Assembly (NCBI GenBank): GCA_905250885.1
Contig: CAJNOQ010000097.1
Coordinates: 1-64,000 of the forward strand
Source: Didymodactylos carnosus
Taxonomy: Eukaryota; Rotifera; Eurotatoria; Philodinida; Philodinidae
Reading direction: 5' to 3'
DNA length: 64,000 nucleotides
Of this stretch, positions 26,601 to 39,641 are shown piece after piece; the first letter of the stretch is position 1; every line of letters begins with the position of its first letter. The notes below the pieces were generated by a model. It ran no database searches. It was not told where the DNA came from and worked only from the letters and a program-made list of their open reading frames with translations. The position numbers and the translations under genes were made by a program.

Positions 26601-27654
26601 CCATAAAAATATTAAAAAAAGAATAAATTTGAAGATAAATTTGCAAAAAAAACAAAAAAATCATTGTAGAAAAAAACACCCTAAATCTAAATAATATTTT
26701 TTGATATAATTTCAATATACCGTGTATGAATATAGTTTCTTATCTTGTAAATCTGCTACTGTAGCCATCAAAATGATCTCAATTATTTTCGCTTTTGTTT
26801 TCTGTCTAAAACAAACATCAATAACCGTCAAGATCTTTAATTTCATAATCATTATATTAAACCATCTGTTATTGAGAGGGAAAAGACTAAAACTATAAGT
26901 GTTTTTAAAATGTCTTCTGTTTTTGGATTAGAAATGTATATATATATATATATTATATGTATGATATAGTAAAAATGTTAGAATTGTCATAAATTGCTGT
27001 TGACATGTATATCGGCAACGTCTGTTTTACATTTTGTTGACGGACAGCAATTAATGTCAGAAAAATTAATAATTGAAAGAGTATGACACATATGAATATG
27101 ACAGAATGTCAAAGTTTGTATTATAAACGAGAAAATATAAATAAAAAGAACTTTAAATATAAAACGATTGAGATGTTTTTGTTTATTTTCAGATCTGTTT
27201 ATGCTCTCAAACTTGATTGTTTTCGGCAATCTGCAATTCTATATGCTATGATCACACATTTTAATCGCTATTTGATCATAAAAAACAGATTTTGACATTA
27301 AATGTATGTAATAGTCATCTTGAAACATCTTCATTTTCTTCAAAGAAAATCTAATAAAATAATTTGTAAAATTTATTAAAAGTTTATTTAATTATACATT
27401 TAACAATAGTCAATTTGTAACTATTAATATTCTTACAGTACAGAGCGTATGAATCTAAATGATCTTGTTACAGAATCCCACAAGTTTATAATGAAATTTT
27501 TCTCGGAATTTTTTACATTCTTCGTTAATTTTTTGTTAGCATTTGAATATTGCATTATTTTGTACAAGTGTTACTGTAAATCGATCTTGTACTATAATCT
27601 AATAAAAACTTAAAAACTGTAAAAATTGTTTACAAAATAAGTTTGGTCAAACAA

Positions 27655-28225
27655 TCTTACCGTAAGATCCTCCAAGATTCTTACAAGATCTTATAAGAAT
27701 CTACTTTAGGATTCTGTAAGATCCTATGAAAATCTCACAGGATTTTGTAGGAAAACCTTAAAACCAAAAAATCCTATTGTAAGATTCTTATAGGATCCTG
27801 TAGTCAGATCTTGTAGAATCTTGCAAGATCCTACTGTAGGATTGCAACAGGATTTTATCTGATTTTCTGCTAGCTTATCCTACTAGGTTTATTGTTTTAA
27901 TTTATTTAATTATTCTCTGATGCCAACTAGCCAGAATCAGGTGATTCTGAGCTGGGATAAACCCAAGACTTGTAAGTACTGACTCACACGTCGAACAGTA
28001 GTGACTCTCGATGGTTCACAGTGTTCGGTGCGAAAGTTTGAGTCTAGAAGAATTTTTCATTTTCTACAATAGAGTTATATTTACATTAGAGTTACTGCAA
28101 AACACGTCAGTGATTGTGTTCTCGTATAGAAAAAGAAAAGAAAATATATAGAGAACGACAAAACTAGTAATCCTACAAAATCCTACACAAAATCTTACCG
28201 CAGGATTTTGTAAGAAATGTATAAG
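27655..28225. repeat. Field of degenerate AAGATCYTA / TAGGATCTT palindromic repeats
   Basis: More than a dozen imperfect copies of GTAAGATCCTA, AAGATCTTATAAG and their complements crowd 27655-27870 and reappear at 28160-28220. Both orientations are interleaved, so the stretch can fold on itself in many registers. The same motif forms the inner part of the neighbouring foldback at 28351-28727, which suggests one repeat family. Confidence 0.7.
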
Positions 28226-28350
28226 ATTACAGGTATGAGAATTAGCCGAAGATGTTCAAAGAAAAGCAGATTTCTCTATATTACGGGCACAAATTCCCAA
28301 AATTGTCATCATCTACCCAAGCAAAACCTCCTCAGCAAAAATATCTAGAT

Positions 28351-28727
28351 GTAACCGCTAGAGCATCTAGCGAGCTCCAACGGAAGCATCTAGCTAAATG
28401 AGTAAAAAAATCTAGTTATTTACTATATATGGTAGTAAACTTTCTGTGGTAAGAATGAATCATCACTTCTTGTAAGATCTTATAAGATCTTGTAATAAGA
28501 AATCGTATGATCTTGTGATAAGAAGTGAATATGAGTCAACGGTCTTATTGACAAGATCTTGCAAGATCATACGATTTCTTATTACAAGATCTTATAAGAT
28601 CTTACAAGAAGTGGTGATTCATTCTTACCACAGAAAGTTTTCTACGATATATAGTAAATAACTAGATTTTTTTTACTCATTTAGCTAGATGCTTCCGTTG
28701 GAGCTCGCTAGATGCACTAGCGGTAAC
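28351..28727. mobile_element. Foldback element with AAGATCTTATAAGATC core
   Basis: Arms at 28351-28516 and 28562-28727 match over about 165 bp with few mismatches. CTAGCGAGCTCCAACGGAAG on the left pairs with CTTCCGTTGGAGCTCGCTAG on the right. The loop is about 45 bp. There is no coding capacity. Confidence 0.88.
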
Positions 28728-29703
28728 ACTAGGGTAAATTATTATCCTTCAATAATTTCCATCGTCTTTTGATCGATGTATCAAGCAGTTTATCGCCCAC
28801 ATCTAGTTGCATCGAGCGATGGTAGCTGCTTTTTGGCTCTTGGATAATGTCCTATTTTTCTCTTGATATTCGAACAAAAACGAACTAATAAATTGCATTA
28901 AATTGTTTGTAAGAAAAATGCACCTTACTGAGTGATAGTAACATACACATCGTTACGAGAAAAATGACTTGTTTATTCGTTGGTAATTTTTAAGATTTGT
29001 AAGAAAATATATGTAAATTATTTTCACAACATCACTTCTCATTTTAGCAAGAAATTTTCGCTGATTGTTCACCTTCTTTAACCCGTTCGACTTCTGTTCG
29101 TCGTCTCCCTCTTCTTGTTCTATTAAGAACTCCCGTCTTTTTAGTAAAAATTTCGGATTTTGAGCTGAGCATAGCCTAATGTAGAAGAAAGTATGGGCTA
29201 CAAAATGAGACTGCTCCCAGCATTACATGACCTTTTTTCAAAAAGTTATGCATTTTTGACGTTTTTTCTTCAAAGCCTAAAAAGCTCAATTTTTTAGTTC
29301 GGTCTAAGCTGTTGTTTATTAATGATGATGTAATAGAAAAAACAAAAATGGATAATAGTAAACGAAATGAGACACCATTTAAGACATAAAGTACTAGCGA
29401 ATCTTTATGTTCCATGTTGTACACTGAAAATAAATATCTAAATGACATACAGCAATGGGTCCATGATGGAGTAAAAAACAGAGAGAAGTATTTTTCAGTT
29501 TCATAAACTATTCACCCCTTTTCTGTACATTCAAAATTTTTCTTATACATAATCTGATAGAAGAAAGTGTTTTCTTCACAATGAGACGTTTTCCAAAATT
29601 TTCCGATGAGTTTTCGTGGAGATATAAGCAGCACAGAAATGCCGTGAAAAAAGTAGCCTGTGTACAAAATGCGTTTTATCTCGAAAACTAATTTTTTGCT
29701 ACC

Positions 29704-30038
29704 AGGCTTCATTGGACCACATTACGACGCCCCCCCCCCCTTAAATTGCATCCAATCAAACCGAAAATTTTACCAGAGGTACTCAAGACACTATTGCAGA
29801 AGTATTCTTTTGGATTTTTTTATTTTAGACATTTCTTTGCCGAGTTATAGGGTTTCTAAAATTGAAAAACTTGGTTTTGAGACGTTTTTCAGTATTTTTC
29901 CTATAACTTGACCAGGAAAGATGTTTAAAAAATTTCCCAAAAATCTACCTCTACGCTATGACTTTGAGTACCTCTGGTAAAATTTTGAACTCGGTCGGAT
30001 GAAATTTAAGGGGATCGTAATGTGGTCCAATGAAAAAC
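29704..30038. mobile_element. Foldback element with almost no loop
   Basis: The outer arms pair well: TTCATTGGACCACATTACGA on the left with TCGTAATGTGGTCCAATGAA on the right, and TTTTACCAGAGGTACTCAA with its complement. Pairing continues, more diverged, towards the centre near 29870. The left arm has an 11-base C run where the right has four, a likely homopolymer expansion. Confidence 0.8.
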
Positions 30039-32539
30039 AGAGTTTTCAGGAAAACTGGTGAACGGCAACAGTTAAAAACTTGAAACAAAAACGAAAACGT
30101 ACTCCATTGAGTTATCAATCAGTTCTGAAAATATAAAGTCTTAGTGAGTTTTAATTTTTATTTCACAGCATTTCTACGGAACGCTCAAAAAGAGGAGAGG
30201 GGTACCCTTAATATTTTTACTTGTCTTTCCAAGAATACTTCGATAAATCTATCGTTATATTTTTTATTATCGAGTGTATATTTCAGCTGTGCAAGATGGA
30301 ATTTTAAAATCTGTTTTTCAAAAACGTAAAAGTGATTTTTAAAAAGTCATATGCGCCTATTACCTAAAACGTTTTTTAAGAATATCTGAGTTTTATAATA
30401 CTCACTTGCAGTTTTGTTTCGGTGTATTTTCCTCAGCTCCTTTCATTCTTAATGAGACTTATTCAAAAATTTAGATATAGTAAGATAATTCATATTACTA
30501 AACAATAGAAACATTAGGTCTTTTATCTACTGCCAGATTTAAGGTAATTGTATAATACGAGAATTTTGGCCACTTATTAATAGAATCTCTAGAAACGGGG
30601 AAAATAATTATCGAAGGTTAAACGAAAATAAATGTTATGTCAAATTAATTGAGAAAAAATCATATTGTTTCAAATTATTAGATACACCAGGATGCTTCTC
30701 ATCCTATGTCGACGTAGTAAAATTTGTTTACATTTCTTAAACATTAAATTGCAGATGAAGTTGGTTACAAGTGTTTCGATGTTAAATAAATTATTATTCA
30801 AGAAGTTATAATAACCACTGCATCGTTCTACGAAGAGGAAAAACAGTGACAGTATCAGGCAGATCAAATTTTTGACGGAATGATTAACAATATAAACATG
30901 AAAATTATTTGAAATGTCAATCAGATCGAATATTTATTTTAGAGCATCTTAAGACAGGAATTAGATGCTGTATCTTTCGTCTAAAAGATGCCATGTTTCT
31001 TGTTTGTTTTGTTTTAGAGAATGAAAAACTTTTGTCTAGTGAAATACGCTATCACGAATTAGAAAAGGACATTTTTTGTGAAACTCATCGAAACTTTTTC
31101 GATTTTTTCATATACCGGAGTCCCGTTGCAGTCCTCTCCGATTCTGAACGAGAACGGTAGACGCACATCTGTCTAGAAGTAGTTAGAAACTTTGGTCTGG
31201 CGTCATTCGACGCAGCTCACCAAACTCTTACTTACGATATAAAAATGAAGATTTTCGGTTCAAGACTCGGGTATCCAAAAAGATTTTTCGGTGGGTAACG
31301 CTTTGACAGAAAAGATGTCTATTTTTTGAGAATTGGTGATACAGCTCTGATTTCCTGCGAATTGACCTCTGTATCTGAAAAATTTCTAGCGACAAGTTTG
31401 TAGAAAGAGCTAACGAGCTTTCTTCTGGTAAAAAAACTTTTTTTCAAACTCTGGCGCACGTCTAGAAACGTCGATTTTGTAAAGTAACGCTGTGACACAC
31501 TTTTTAGGCACTAAACGTTGTTCAAAAAACTTCATACTTATAGTCTTTGTAGTCCTAGGTTTCCTGAAAAGACTCCAGTTGAAAATAAAATTCGGAAAAT
31601 TCTTTGAGGCTTTCGGACCAAGGCGGAAGTTGAAACGTTCAAGTAGCCACTGTATCTCGACTGAAAAATAAATCTCAAAACAAAATGAGTCATTTTGTAG
31701 AGAATTGAATTCTCTATTCCATGGTATGCTTTTAAAAATTTTTGAACAAAATGTGTAGGTCAGAAACTTGAAATTAAAGCCTTTAAAAATTTAAAATTTT
31801 TATATTGAAAATTAATTTTTCTTCAAAAAAAAAAGTCAGATTCGAAATCGGTATTTTAAGCTACGTCTAGTGATGTACCCCTATCGATTTTCTGATGGAA
31901 ACAATTCAAAAAAAACTTGATCAGCGAAGTGTCGCATTACGTGGACAAGCCGTATAGTTTTAATGCAACTGTCTCATATGCCAAAATTTCATCTGTAGGC
32001 TAAACGAAATTTTTGCTATATTAAACTCGTTCGATCAAAAACTGCATCTTTTCAACTAATCAGCTATATTGAATAAAGATTTTCGGGATCGTGTCGATCC
32101 GTCGTTCTTTCTGTCGACTGGTATCTTTCTATAGGAGCAGAAAAAAACGTACATCGATGAATTGTAGACACACAAGAATATAAACAGAGCGCTAATAATA
32201 TCGTGGCAATAGAAAGTACATTCAGATTTTATATAAAAAACAGAAAAATAGTAAAGAAGGGCAGCAAACAAAAGGTTCATTTTCACCAATGAAAGTAGTT
32301 ACAATCTTATTTCTATACAAAAATGTATATAACTTTTCGCTTTCGGCTTGGCTATGCTGTTTTTGATATCTATCGGGATAAATTCCTACAGCAAAGGACA
32401 TTCCATCACCATCGCCAGTACGACTCACGGCATCCCTACTATTTATAACAAAAATCTCAATTTTGCCATAATTCTCTGATCACTGTTTTTATATTTGAAA
32501 TGATTGATGATGATCGTTATTTTTAATAAGTTTATTGTA

Positions 32540-33000
32540 GATAAAATGATATTATTAGAATTAATTTTGAAAAAAGTAAATGATTTGCCGAAAGGTTTAG
32601 ATAAAAAAAGTCTTGAATGAATTTTGTACATATTTTTTGAAAATCATTAATGAAAACAATACAGAAAACGATGATCAATATCGACAATAATTCCATAACA
32701 AGGTAACTAAAATAATAAATAAACAATTCATACAACAACAACAAAAACAAAATTTAATTATGATCCAATCAAAAATGAATTGATACAAACGTTATCTACC
32801 TTTGAATAACAATAATTAGGACTTTATGATAATGAAACGATTGAAATTTTGTTATCAGTATTTGAACAACTAAAAAATGATATTATTAAACTGTTTGATC
32901 AATTATCTAGTGGAATGGCTGATATAAAAAATTGAATTAATCAACTAGAGGGAAAAACCAGTCATTTAGAGAATGAAATCCATGAACTAAAATTGAAATC
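32540..33000 (+). pseudogene. Broken coiled-coil gene fragment
   Basis: Reading on the plus strand gives VNDLPKGLDKKSLE then a stop. Further on come ETIEILLSVFEQLKNDIIKL and SGMADIKN, a TGA stop, then INQLEGKTSHLENEIHELK. Both stretches have heptad character and rotifer-like codon use but are split by stop codons and a frame change. I cannot name the parent gene. It could also be an unspliced gene whose exon borders I cannot see. Confidence 0.4.
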
Positions 33001-34230
33001 TGTTATATTGAAAATTTATTATTTGATCTATTAAAATATGATTTACGATCATAAAGAGATCGTAGACGATTGAAAATTGTCGTTTACGATCGTAAAAATT
33101 CGAGCTAGGTATCCATTCATTGTACTGTTTACTTGTTTCACAACTGTCTCTTTTGGATCTCTCAGTTCGCCGTAAATATTTTAGACTTCTATAGCTTTTC
33201 AAAATTTATTCTCGTCTAAATCGATATGCTATTTTTTATCCAGTTTCTCCATCACACTATTCTTCCCTACGCCTTCATCACTCTAAATATGTCCGTATTC
33301 TACTTCTTGTTACTGGTTTCTCTCCTCAAACAGTTTCTCCATCGTCTTTTTCCATTCTACTAGCACTGAGCGTAAGAAATTGACATATGGTCTAGCCTCT
33401 GAAAAGTATCTTAAAGAGTGAAACATTCTGTTTCAAAATACGATTTTATTAAGTTTTCAGGTTAGAAGAGCGAAAGTGTATAAAAAAACAATACACAAAG
33501 TAGCAAGAGATTTGTCAAAATATGGAGCTTTCTGTGATCTATGCAATAAAGTTGAAACTACAGTTTAGGCTTTTTCGTCAAACGAGAAAATCTATTTATT
33601 TTATGGAACTTTTCTAGCACAGTATAATTGTCATGAAAACTACTTTTATAAATTTCGATAAGGACAACTACTTCAGTTCCGGCTACTAAAACATTGAATT
33701 GTTGAACTGGTACTGATACTAACATTGAATTGTTGAACTGGTTGTGACGGATCCAGAAGATAGAAGCGCTGATTCCTATGACATATTGTTTGCAGCAGAG
33801 GTCCAGAATATACTCGTTTGCTTCGACGGAGGAAATTCCGGGGGAACGTCCGGGAAAAATTCTTTAATTTTTCAGAAAAAGTATAGCAAAAACTGCCGAA
33901 GGAAATATTTGGACACTAATGAGAAATTTTTTAGAAATTATCCCGTCGGGAGAAGTTCATCATTGTGACGGGTAGATTCGGCGCCTTAGATTTTCCGTTA
34001 AAGTTCCCTTGTACGAAATGAATTGATGAATTATTTGAGAAACTCTCCTCTTCAGTTGAGTCAATTAGACAACTTCGATTGTAGTCAATAAGAACAATTT
34101 TTTGAACAAACTATAGTATTCAGACTGTAAACTTAGTCTACTGGAAATCATATGAAATGTAAATTATCCAAAAAGAAAATGAAGTTTCAAAAAACAATGT
34201 TTCCACTATTTAGTTCGAAAATTCGTTTAT

Positions 34231-36390
34231 TTACAATAGAAATGGCATTCTATCTCCTACTTGAAATGGCTCAAAATCACTATTTTTCGTCGTTGTTTGT
34301 GATGCAAACTGATGTTGAATTGGTGCAATTTCTGTCTCATAATTTGGAAATACAAAATAAACAATTGATATTCTGTCACTTTTATCATTATTTGTGTTCT
34401 GAATTACTCGATGTTTTGTACTTGGATAATAATAATTAGACCAAACCTCCATTAGATCACCGCAATTGACTAAAATTGAATCATCCGTTGAGGGTGCTGC
34501 TATCCACGTGTTTGTATTTTGATTATAAATTTCTAAACCCGATTCTCGATCTTGACATAATAATGTTAATGTTGTCAAATCACAATGAACCGGAAAACGA
34601 AGCCTAAAACAAAAATTGGGAATCTTAGCAGAAAGATATTTACTAGCGATCACTCAGGCATCTGTGAAGACTACAACATCGGGTAAAATGAGTTGAAATT
34701 TTGAGAGTAAATCGATTTCAAGAACAGATAAAAACAACTGTATTCCATAATTAACAGGTGGGCCCATAAAGAATTGCGCTGTTAGTATTTTAAAAAAATT
34801 TCTCCTCCTTACACTTGGTTGAGCTAGTGTTTTTACCAAAAGATTTCACGTTGAATTCTCTGCAAAAAAACGTATTGACTGTTTTATTGCAAAATCCGAA
34901 TGTGAAAAATGCCATGAGAAGATGTGAGAAGCACAAAAATGTAGAAAAATAAACGTGGTTAACAGATTTTTTTAGTATTATCTGCTAAAAGTTTATGAGA
35001 GAGGAAAGCTGAAGTAGCCACCGTGTATGCCGCAAAAAGGTCTATTTTTCGTATATTATTTAAATAATTTTCAGTTAGAATTGAGGGCGCAAGAATTTCA
35101 TTATTTTTTGCCAATAATTTGAGCCTTCCAATAAAACAAATAAACCTTAGTCAAACTTGATACATTCAGGTTGATTTTTGTTAATTTTGAAAACAAATAA
35201 TTAGTCGTTATGAACGGATCTCTAAGATTTGAAAAACAAATTTGGTTTGTTCTACCGTGAAAAGAAAAAGGTAACAACTTTTCCTATTTTCACTTGATTG
35301 AAAATACGTTTATTTTATCAACATTTTTGTGCTTCTCACATTTTTTCATGGCATTTTCTACCTTCGGATTTTACAATAAAACAGTCAATACATTTTTTGT
35401 AGAGAATTCAACGGGGAATCTTTTGGTATAAAAACAGCTCAATCAAGTGTAAGGAGAAGGATAAAATTTGAAAATACTAACAGCGCAATTCTTTATGGGT
35501 CACCCGTTAGATTTATATTTACTGATAGTACTATTTACATCTGTTCACTGGTTGTCTTTGTTTTTGTTTCTAATTTTGGATAATATTTAATTTCCATGTT
35601 ATTATCATGTTTTGAATGTTGTTTAATAAATATTGATGGATCTTCTAAATTTAAATATTTTGCTAAAGACCATAATAAATCTGTTGATGTTTTTTGACAT
35701 TTTAACCAATAATCTAGCATAATACGTTTAAATTCTGAATTCATTGGTGGCCATTTATTTATCTGATTATATTGATTTTTAATTTTTTCTAATTGTTTTT
35801 CATCATTATCATAGAGTTGTTGAAAATAATCTTGTTTTAATGAATATGGTTGTTCAATGTCACGACAAATACTATAAGCTTCAATTTTATCATCGACACA
35901 TGCAGATGTAAATTTATAATAACCACGATGACAATTTGATGTTAATAAATTTTTAGATTTTAATTCTTCTGATTGTGAAAATAGCCATCGAGATTGTAAG
36001 AGTGTTTCTTCAACTAACAACGGTGTTACATGACTATTTTTAATATAAACAAAACCTGAAAATAAAAAGAAACACAAATCTACAAATATTCAAAAAGTAA
36101 AAATAGATTTTTTAATTTTAATTAACTGAAAAAAAAATTAGCTACTATTTCTACTGCGAACATACAATTCACCTTATTTGCTTATGATCGTTTTATTTAC
36201 CATATTGTCGAAGAGCTTCGGAAAATAATTTAGATGCTTTAATCATCGATGAAGATGGATGTTGTTCGAAAGAGGAAGAACAATTCATTAATGCAGAAAC
36301 ATCAACAACTGGTATCGATGTGGTTAATGAAGATGAGCGTTGTTGACTTAATCGTTGAAATAACGATATTTTTAGAATATGTCGAAACAT
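34231..36390 (-). CDS. 2-oxoglutarate/Fe(II)-dependent oxygenase, isopenicillin-N-synthase-like
   Basis: Exons 36201-36390, 35539-36055 and 34231-34603 join in phase to 359 residues. The N-terminus (MFRHILKISLFQRLSQQRS) is Arg-rich without acids, as in mitochondrial presequences. It is followed by IPVVDVS, the usual opening of the DIOX_N region. The catalytic double-stranded beta-helix carries the iron ligands His242, Asp244 (PVHCDLTTLTLL) and His300 (STKHRV), and the 2-oxoglutarate-binding Arg313-x-Ser315 (RISIVYF). All key residues are present, so it should be an active dioxygenase; the substrate cannot be told from sequence. Intron 2 holds a 760-bp foldback. AATAAA overlaps the stop codon. 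The family is common in fungi, plants and bacteria as well as bdelloids, so horizontal origin is possible but untested. Confidence 0.85.
34752..35511. mobile_element. Foldback element in intron 2 of the oxygenase gene
   Basis: Arms at 34752-34946 and 35330-35511 are inverted copies: CCCATAAAGAATTGCGCTGT on the left and ACAGCGCAATTCTTTATGGG on the right, continuing through TTGACTGTTTTATTG. The loop is about 380 bp with no coding potential. It sits 27 nt inside the donor side of the intron, so it entered, or became, an intron without disturbing the exons. Confidence 0.88.
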
Positions 36391-37850
36391 TCTTTAATTC
36401 AATCTAAAAAGACAAGCTAACTTTCTGTTAGTTGAAGATTCTTTTGAATGAAAGGTTTATATACTGTGATGTGATTATTTTTGACTTTTTCTTTGAGTAT
36501 ATATATATGAACCAATAGAAAAATGGGATTTGTTGTTTTTCAAGTTAATAACTGAAACAATATTTTATGTTTTTCTATTATTTTTATGATAAATTGTTAC
36601 TTACGAGTGTCTCCATTCACTTCTTAAATGATCAGGAATCTGATAAAATCTCACTATATGCATCGTATCAAGAATGAAACGTTACATATAGATCACTAGT
36701 TTTTAACGATTTAAACAATGCGAAAACCAATAGCTTATAAAGTACGATTTTGAAAGGTGTTATAGTATAGTTTTATTAATACTTTTGGACTTTTCTACTA
36801 ATAGCAGGAAAGAACATGTAAAGTTAGATGTATTTCTCCCCGCTACAAAAGTCAGATTTTATTAAAACGAGAAAAATCTGAAAGACGATTTGTCATTTAT
36901 CTTGGACTCAAAAATTCATAATCAGAGCTCAAAGCGCTAGATTATTAGGACTTTAATTCATCTCTAAGCATCATGATAATAAAATACTTCGTTCAAACAA
37001 TCCTCCACCACTGTTTTAAGGCTAGTATTGTCACTTGCATGACTAACCTTAATCACAATTTATTCTTCATTACGTTTCAAGACAAAAAAAACGCAAGTGA
37101 ATATTCAGAAAAAAGAAAAAGATCCAAATAGATGATACACATGACAATAACTACAAAAAAATAAATAAGTTAAATTATCATGCATTTTATCTGACAACAA
37201 AATTATTTGAGTAAAAAAGTTATTTATTATTGCAACAAAGATGAAAAAAATTTGAGTAGAAAATTATCTGAACAACGACTTATTTCGTTAATTTTCGATG
37301 ATCATTTCAAACAGAATACTATAATGCCACTATAATCAACGTTTTCTGTACTTGCTTAACACAAGGAAAATAATGTAAAAACACCCTTACAACGTGGACT
37401 AGTAATGTGACAATTGTCCTAGAACAAACAAATAATAAAAAGATAGAACCAAGATAGCACGAAACAACAATTCTACACATCGTTAAGTACAATAGAGAAG
37501 AAGAGTGATGTTTGATTTAGGGAAAAGTTACCATTCCCGTCACCATTCCCTTTCTAATTTAAGGCTATGTTTTCCAGATTTACTTTGGTTTTGCAGTGAT
37601 CTGGGTTATATTCAACTTAGCTTTGGGGGGTCAAGGGCGCTGTGACTAGCATATGTGAGATCATAGTGTCGCACCACACGGGTTGGGTTAGAGAGCGACT
37701 TAACAAGTGTTGGTTGTAAACGCAGGATCAGATTCGTTCCCTCAAACAGCTGTATTTGATTCTCATCTGCTTGGAATTTAAAAAATATTTTAATAGACGT
37801 ACTAAGACCTCTCCAAAAATTTCACTTACTCAAGGAACAAGCACTTGTAT
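36391..37850. other. Intergenic stretch between oxygenase and BORA
   Basis: AT-rich 5' flank of the oxygenase gene and 3' flank of BORA. A GC-richer patch at 37590-37760 (including GGGTTGGGTTAGAGAGCGAC) stands out but shows no coding frame, tRNA fold or target duplication that I could establish. Confidence 0.5.
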
Positions 37851-39641
37851 CTAAGAATCAAAATATTTTTTATGTTCATCATTGTTTTTTAATCCTTTGA
37901 GCCAATCTTCTTGTGTAAATGATTTATCTAAATCTTCATGTTTAAAATCATTTAGATCATGACAAACTATATCATCGTCTTCTTCTGATATTTTATCAAT
38001 ATTTTCATTCTCATTCTGATTGTCTGGTTGTTGTTCCTCATCTAGATTATCAAACAAACGTTGTTTCATTAGGGATGCATTCAAATGTGATCCATTTTGA
38101 CTTTGATTTCCACTATCACCATTATTTGTTGTGTTACTCGTTGATGACGATGACGCAGAATCAGAACTTAATGTAAACGATCGAATCATCATTGAATCAA
38201 AATCCCCTAGTAGTTCAGTTTGATTTGTTACTAAAATGAAAAATCGAAACTCATAAATTTATCAGTGACATGAGAGACCATTCGCCTAATTTCAGACTTT
38301 GAAACAAATAACCATAATTTAGAAAAAAAATATGTATAAAAATGTGTCTTCCATTCATAATTTTATTTTATACTTCATGTTTATTGATCAAGTATGTATG
38401 AACTAATAAATGTTTCTTTTTTGGGAATCATGATCCGATTAGAGTATGAGAATATGATTAACTGTGAACAGTGATTTAACTCATAGTACTCTGAAATAAA
38501 TAAGGCACTTACAATCTCGTCTGTTCAATGGTGTCGCCTTCAAATCATACCATGGACTAATATTGGACGAAGCAGTAAAATAACCTGAAGATAGAAAGAT
38601 AAATCAAATAAGACCTGTTTAGAATATGCTGCTTTATTCTGCTTCTCAATCGTTTTAGTAGATATCCACATAGCTATAAGGAGCGAAATTATAACTTAAA
38701 ATGATTATTGTGTGAGGTCAATATATCCGAAAGTATCACATAACCAATGTAATACTTTTTTCTTGTGGACCTTCAGATTTTCTCTACCAGTCAATGAACT
38801 TTGACATTGTGAAAACACAGTCAAATACCTATGATTGGAACAAACGTATTATTTATGTTTATGATGCCCTAGTTACTAGTATGCTAATCAGAAACAAGAC
38901 AACAATCCATTATTACTAACCATTGTTAACAACAAATGTTACTTGTGGTACTTGTGCTGGTGTGGGCAAATGTAAATGACGGTGACAAAAATCGTCTGCT
39001 GCTTGCTGATAACGTTGTTGTAACTTTTTATTACTTAAAACGAAAACTAACACAATATTTGTAAGTTAATTCTATTAATCTATGATTAACCTTACAATAT
39101 CGTAGCATCTATTTGTAATACATTTTCACTGATGCTGGCTGGATTGATCACAGCACGTTCTTCAGCTGGTAATTCAAACACATTGCTCTTCTAAAATCAG
39201 AATTGCAGTTTTTATACAGTAAACGATTTGGCATCCAAAACATGCGCTTTGTAAAAGTCAACATACTTTTTCGTCACCAGTGGTGGCTTGTTTGAATATT
39301 GATGGACTGGCTAATCTCTCTTTCAGATGACACGACGATGGTGGATCAAATGGGTTATTGACTATTCGTACCTGTGGCGTTGAACAAAATTGTTGGCGAT
39401 TGAGATCGGTTAAACATACTAGTGGTGATGGAGATAAACTGTTGCTGTACAGACTTTCAAAAGCATTAGGTGTAACAGTACTAATGGGGGCAATAGTGTC
39501 TTCAGGTATCTCGTTCATCCATGATCGATATTTTCCTTTTGGTGTTGAATGATAATCACCATCGATTCTAGATGGCGGGGGAGAACTGTTGCTATTACAA
39601 ACGCCATCGCCAACATTCGGCGAGGTGAGTGCGGACAGCAT
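37851..39641 (-). CDS. BORA: Protein aurora borealis (BORA)
   Basis: Exons 39267-39641, 39096-39190, 38921-39033, 38513-38584 and 37851-38230 join in phase to 344 residues. The conserved BORA block is clear: NPFD (96-99), LASPSIFK (110-117) and AVINP (138-142), followed by a helical KKLQQRYQQAADDF segment. Further on are SPWYDLKATPLNRRD and a QRLFDNLDE box near the C-terminus. BORA, phosphorylated by CDK, binds PLK1 and lets Aurora A activate it at mitotic entry. The N-terminus has several SP/TP sites. The protein is shorter than the human one (about 560 residues). The ATG at 39641 follows a probable 5'-UTR splice acceptor about 15 nt upstream, so a non-coding first exon is likely. Confidence 0.85.

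Larger units (their letters stand above)
19472..27640. other. Gene-poor stretch
   Basis: About 8 kb with no credible exon. It contains a piggyBac-type MITE (19742-20415), GA microsatellites (23437-23462, 23624-23667) and many poly-A/T tracts. I see nothing else supportable. Confidence 0.6.
28728..34230. other. Gene-poor stretch 3' of the oxygenase gene
   Basis: Contains one foldback (29704-30038), a broken coiled-coil fragment (32540-33000) and a 21-bp direct repeat (33691-33711 and 33722-33742). Somewhat GC-richer patches near 31100-31700 and 33720-33970 may be old repeats. No intact gene was found. Confidence 0.5.

Noticed and set aside
26987-27229. Cys-rich short frame (INCCPSTKCKTDV)
   Set aside because: A fully overlapping opposite-strand frame is just as open, and there is no signal peptide or splice support.
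29660-29911. Possible small protein with PPPPL
   Set aside because: The proline run comes from an 11-base C homopolymer in a foldback arm.
37590-37760. GC-richer patch considered as a tRNA or SINE
   Set aside because: No cloverleaf, no A/B boxes and no target duplication could be established.
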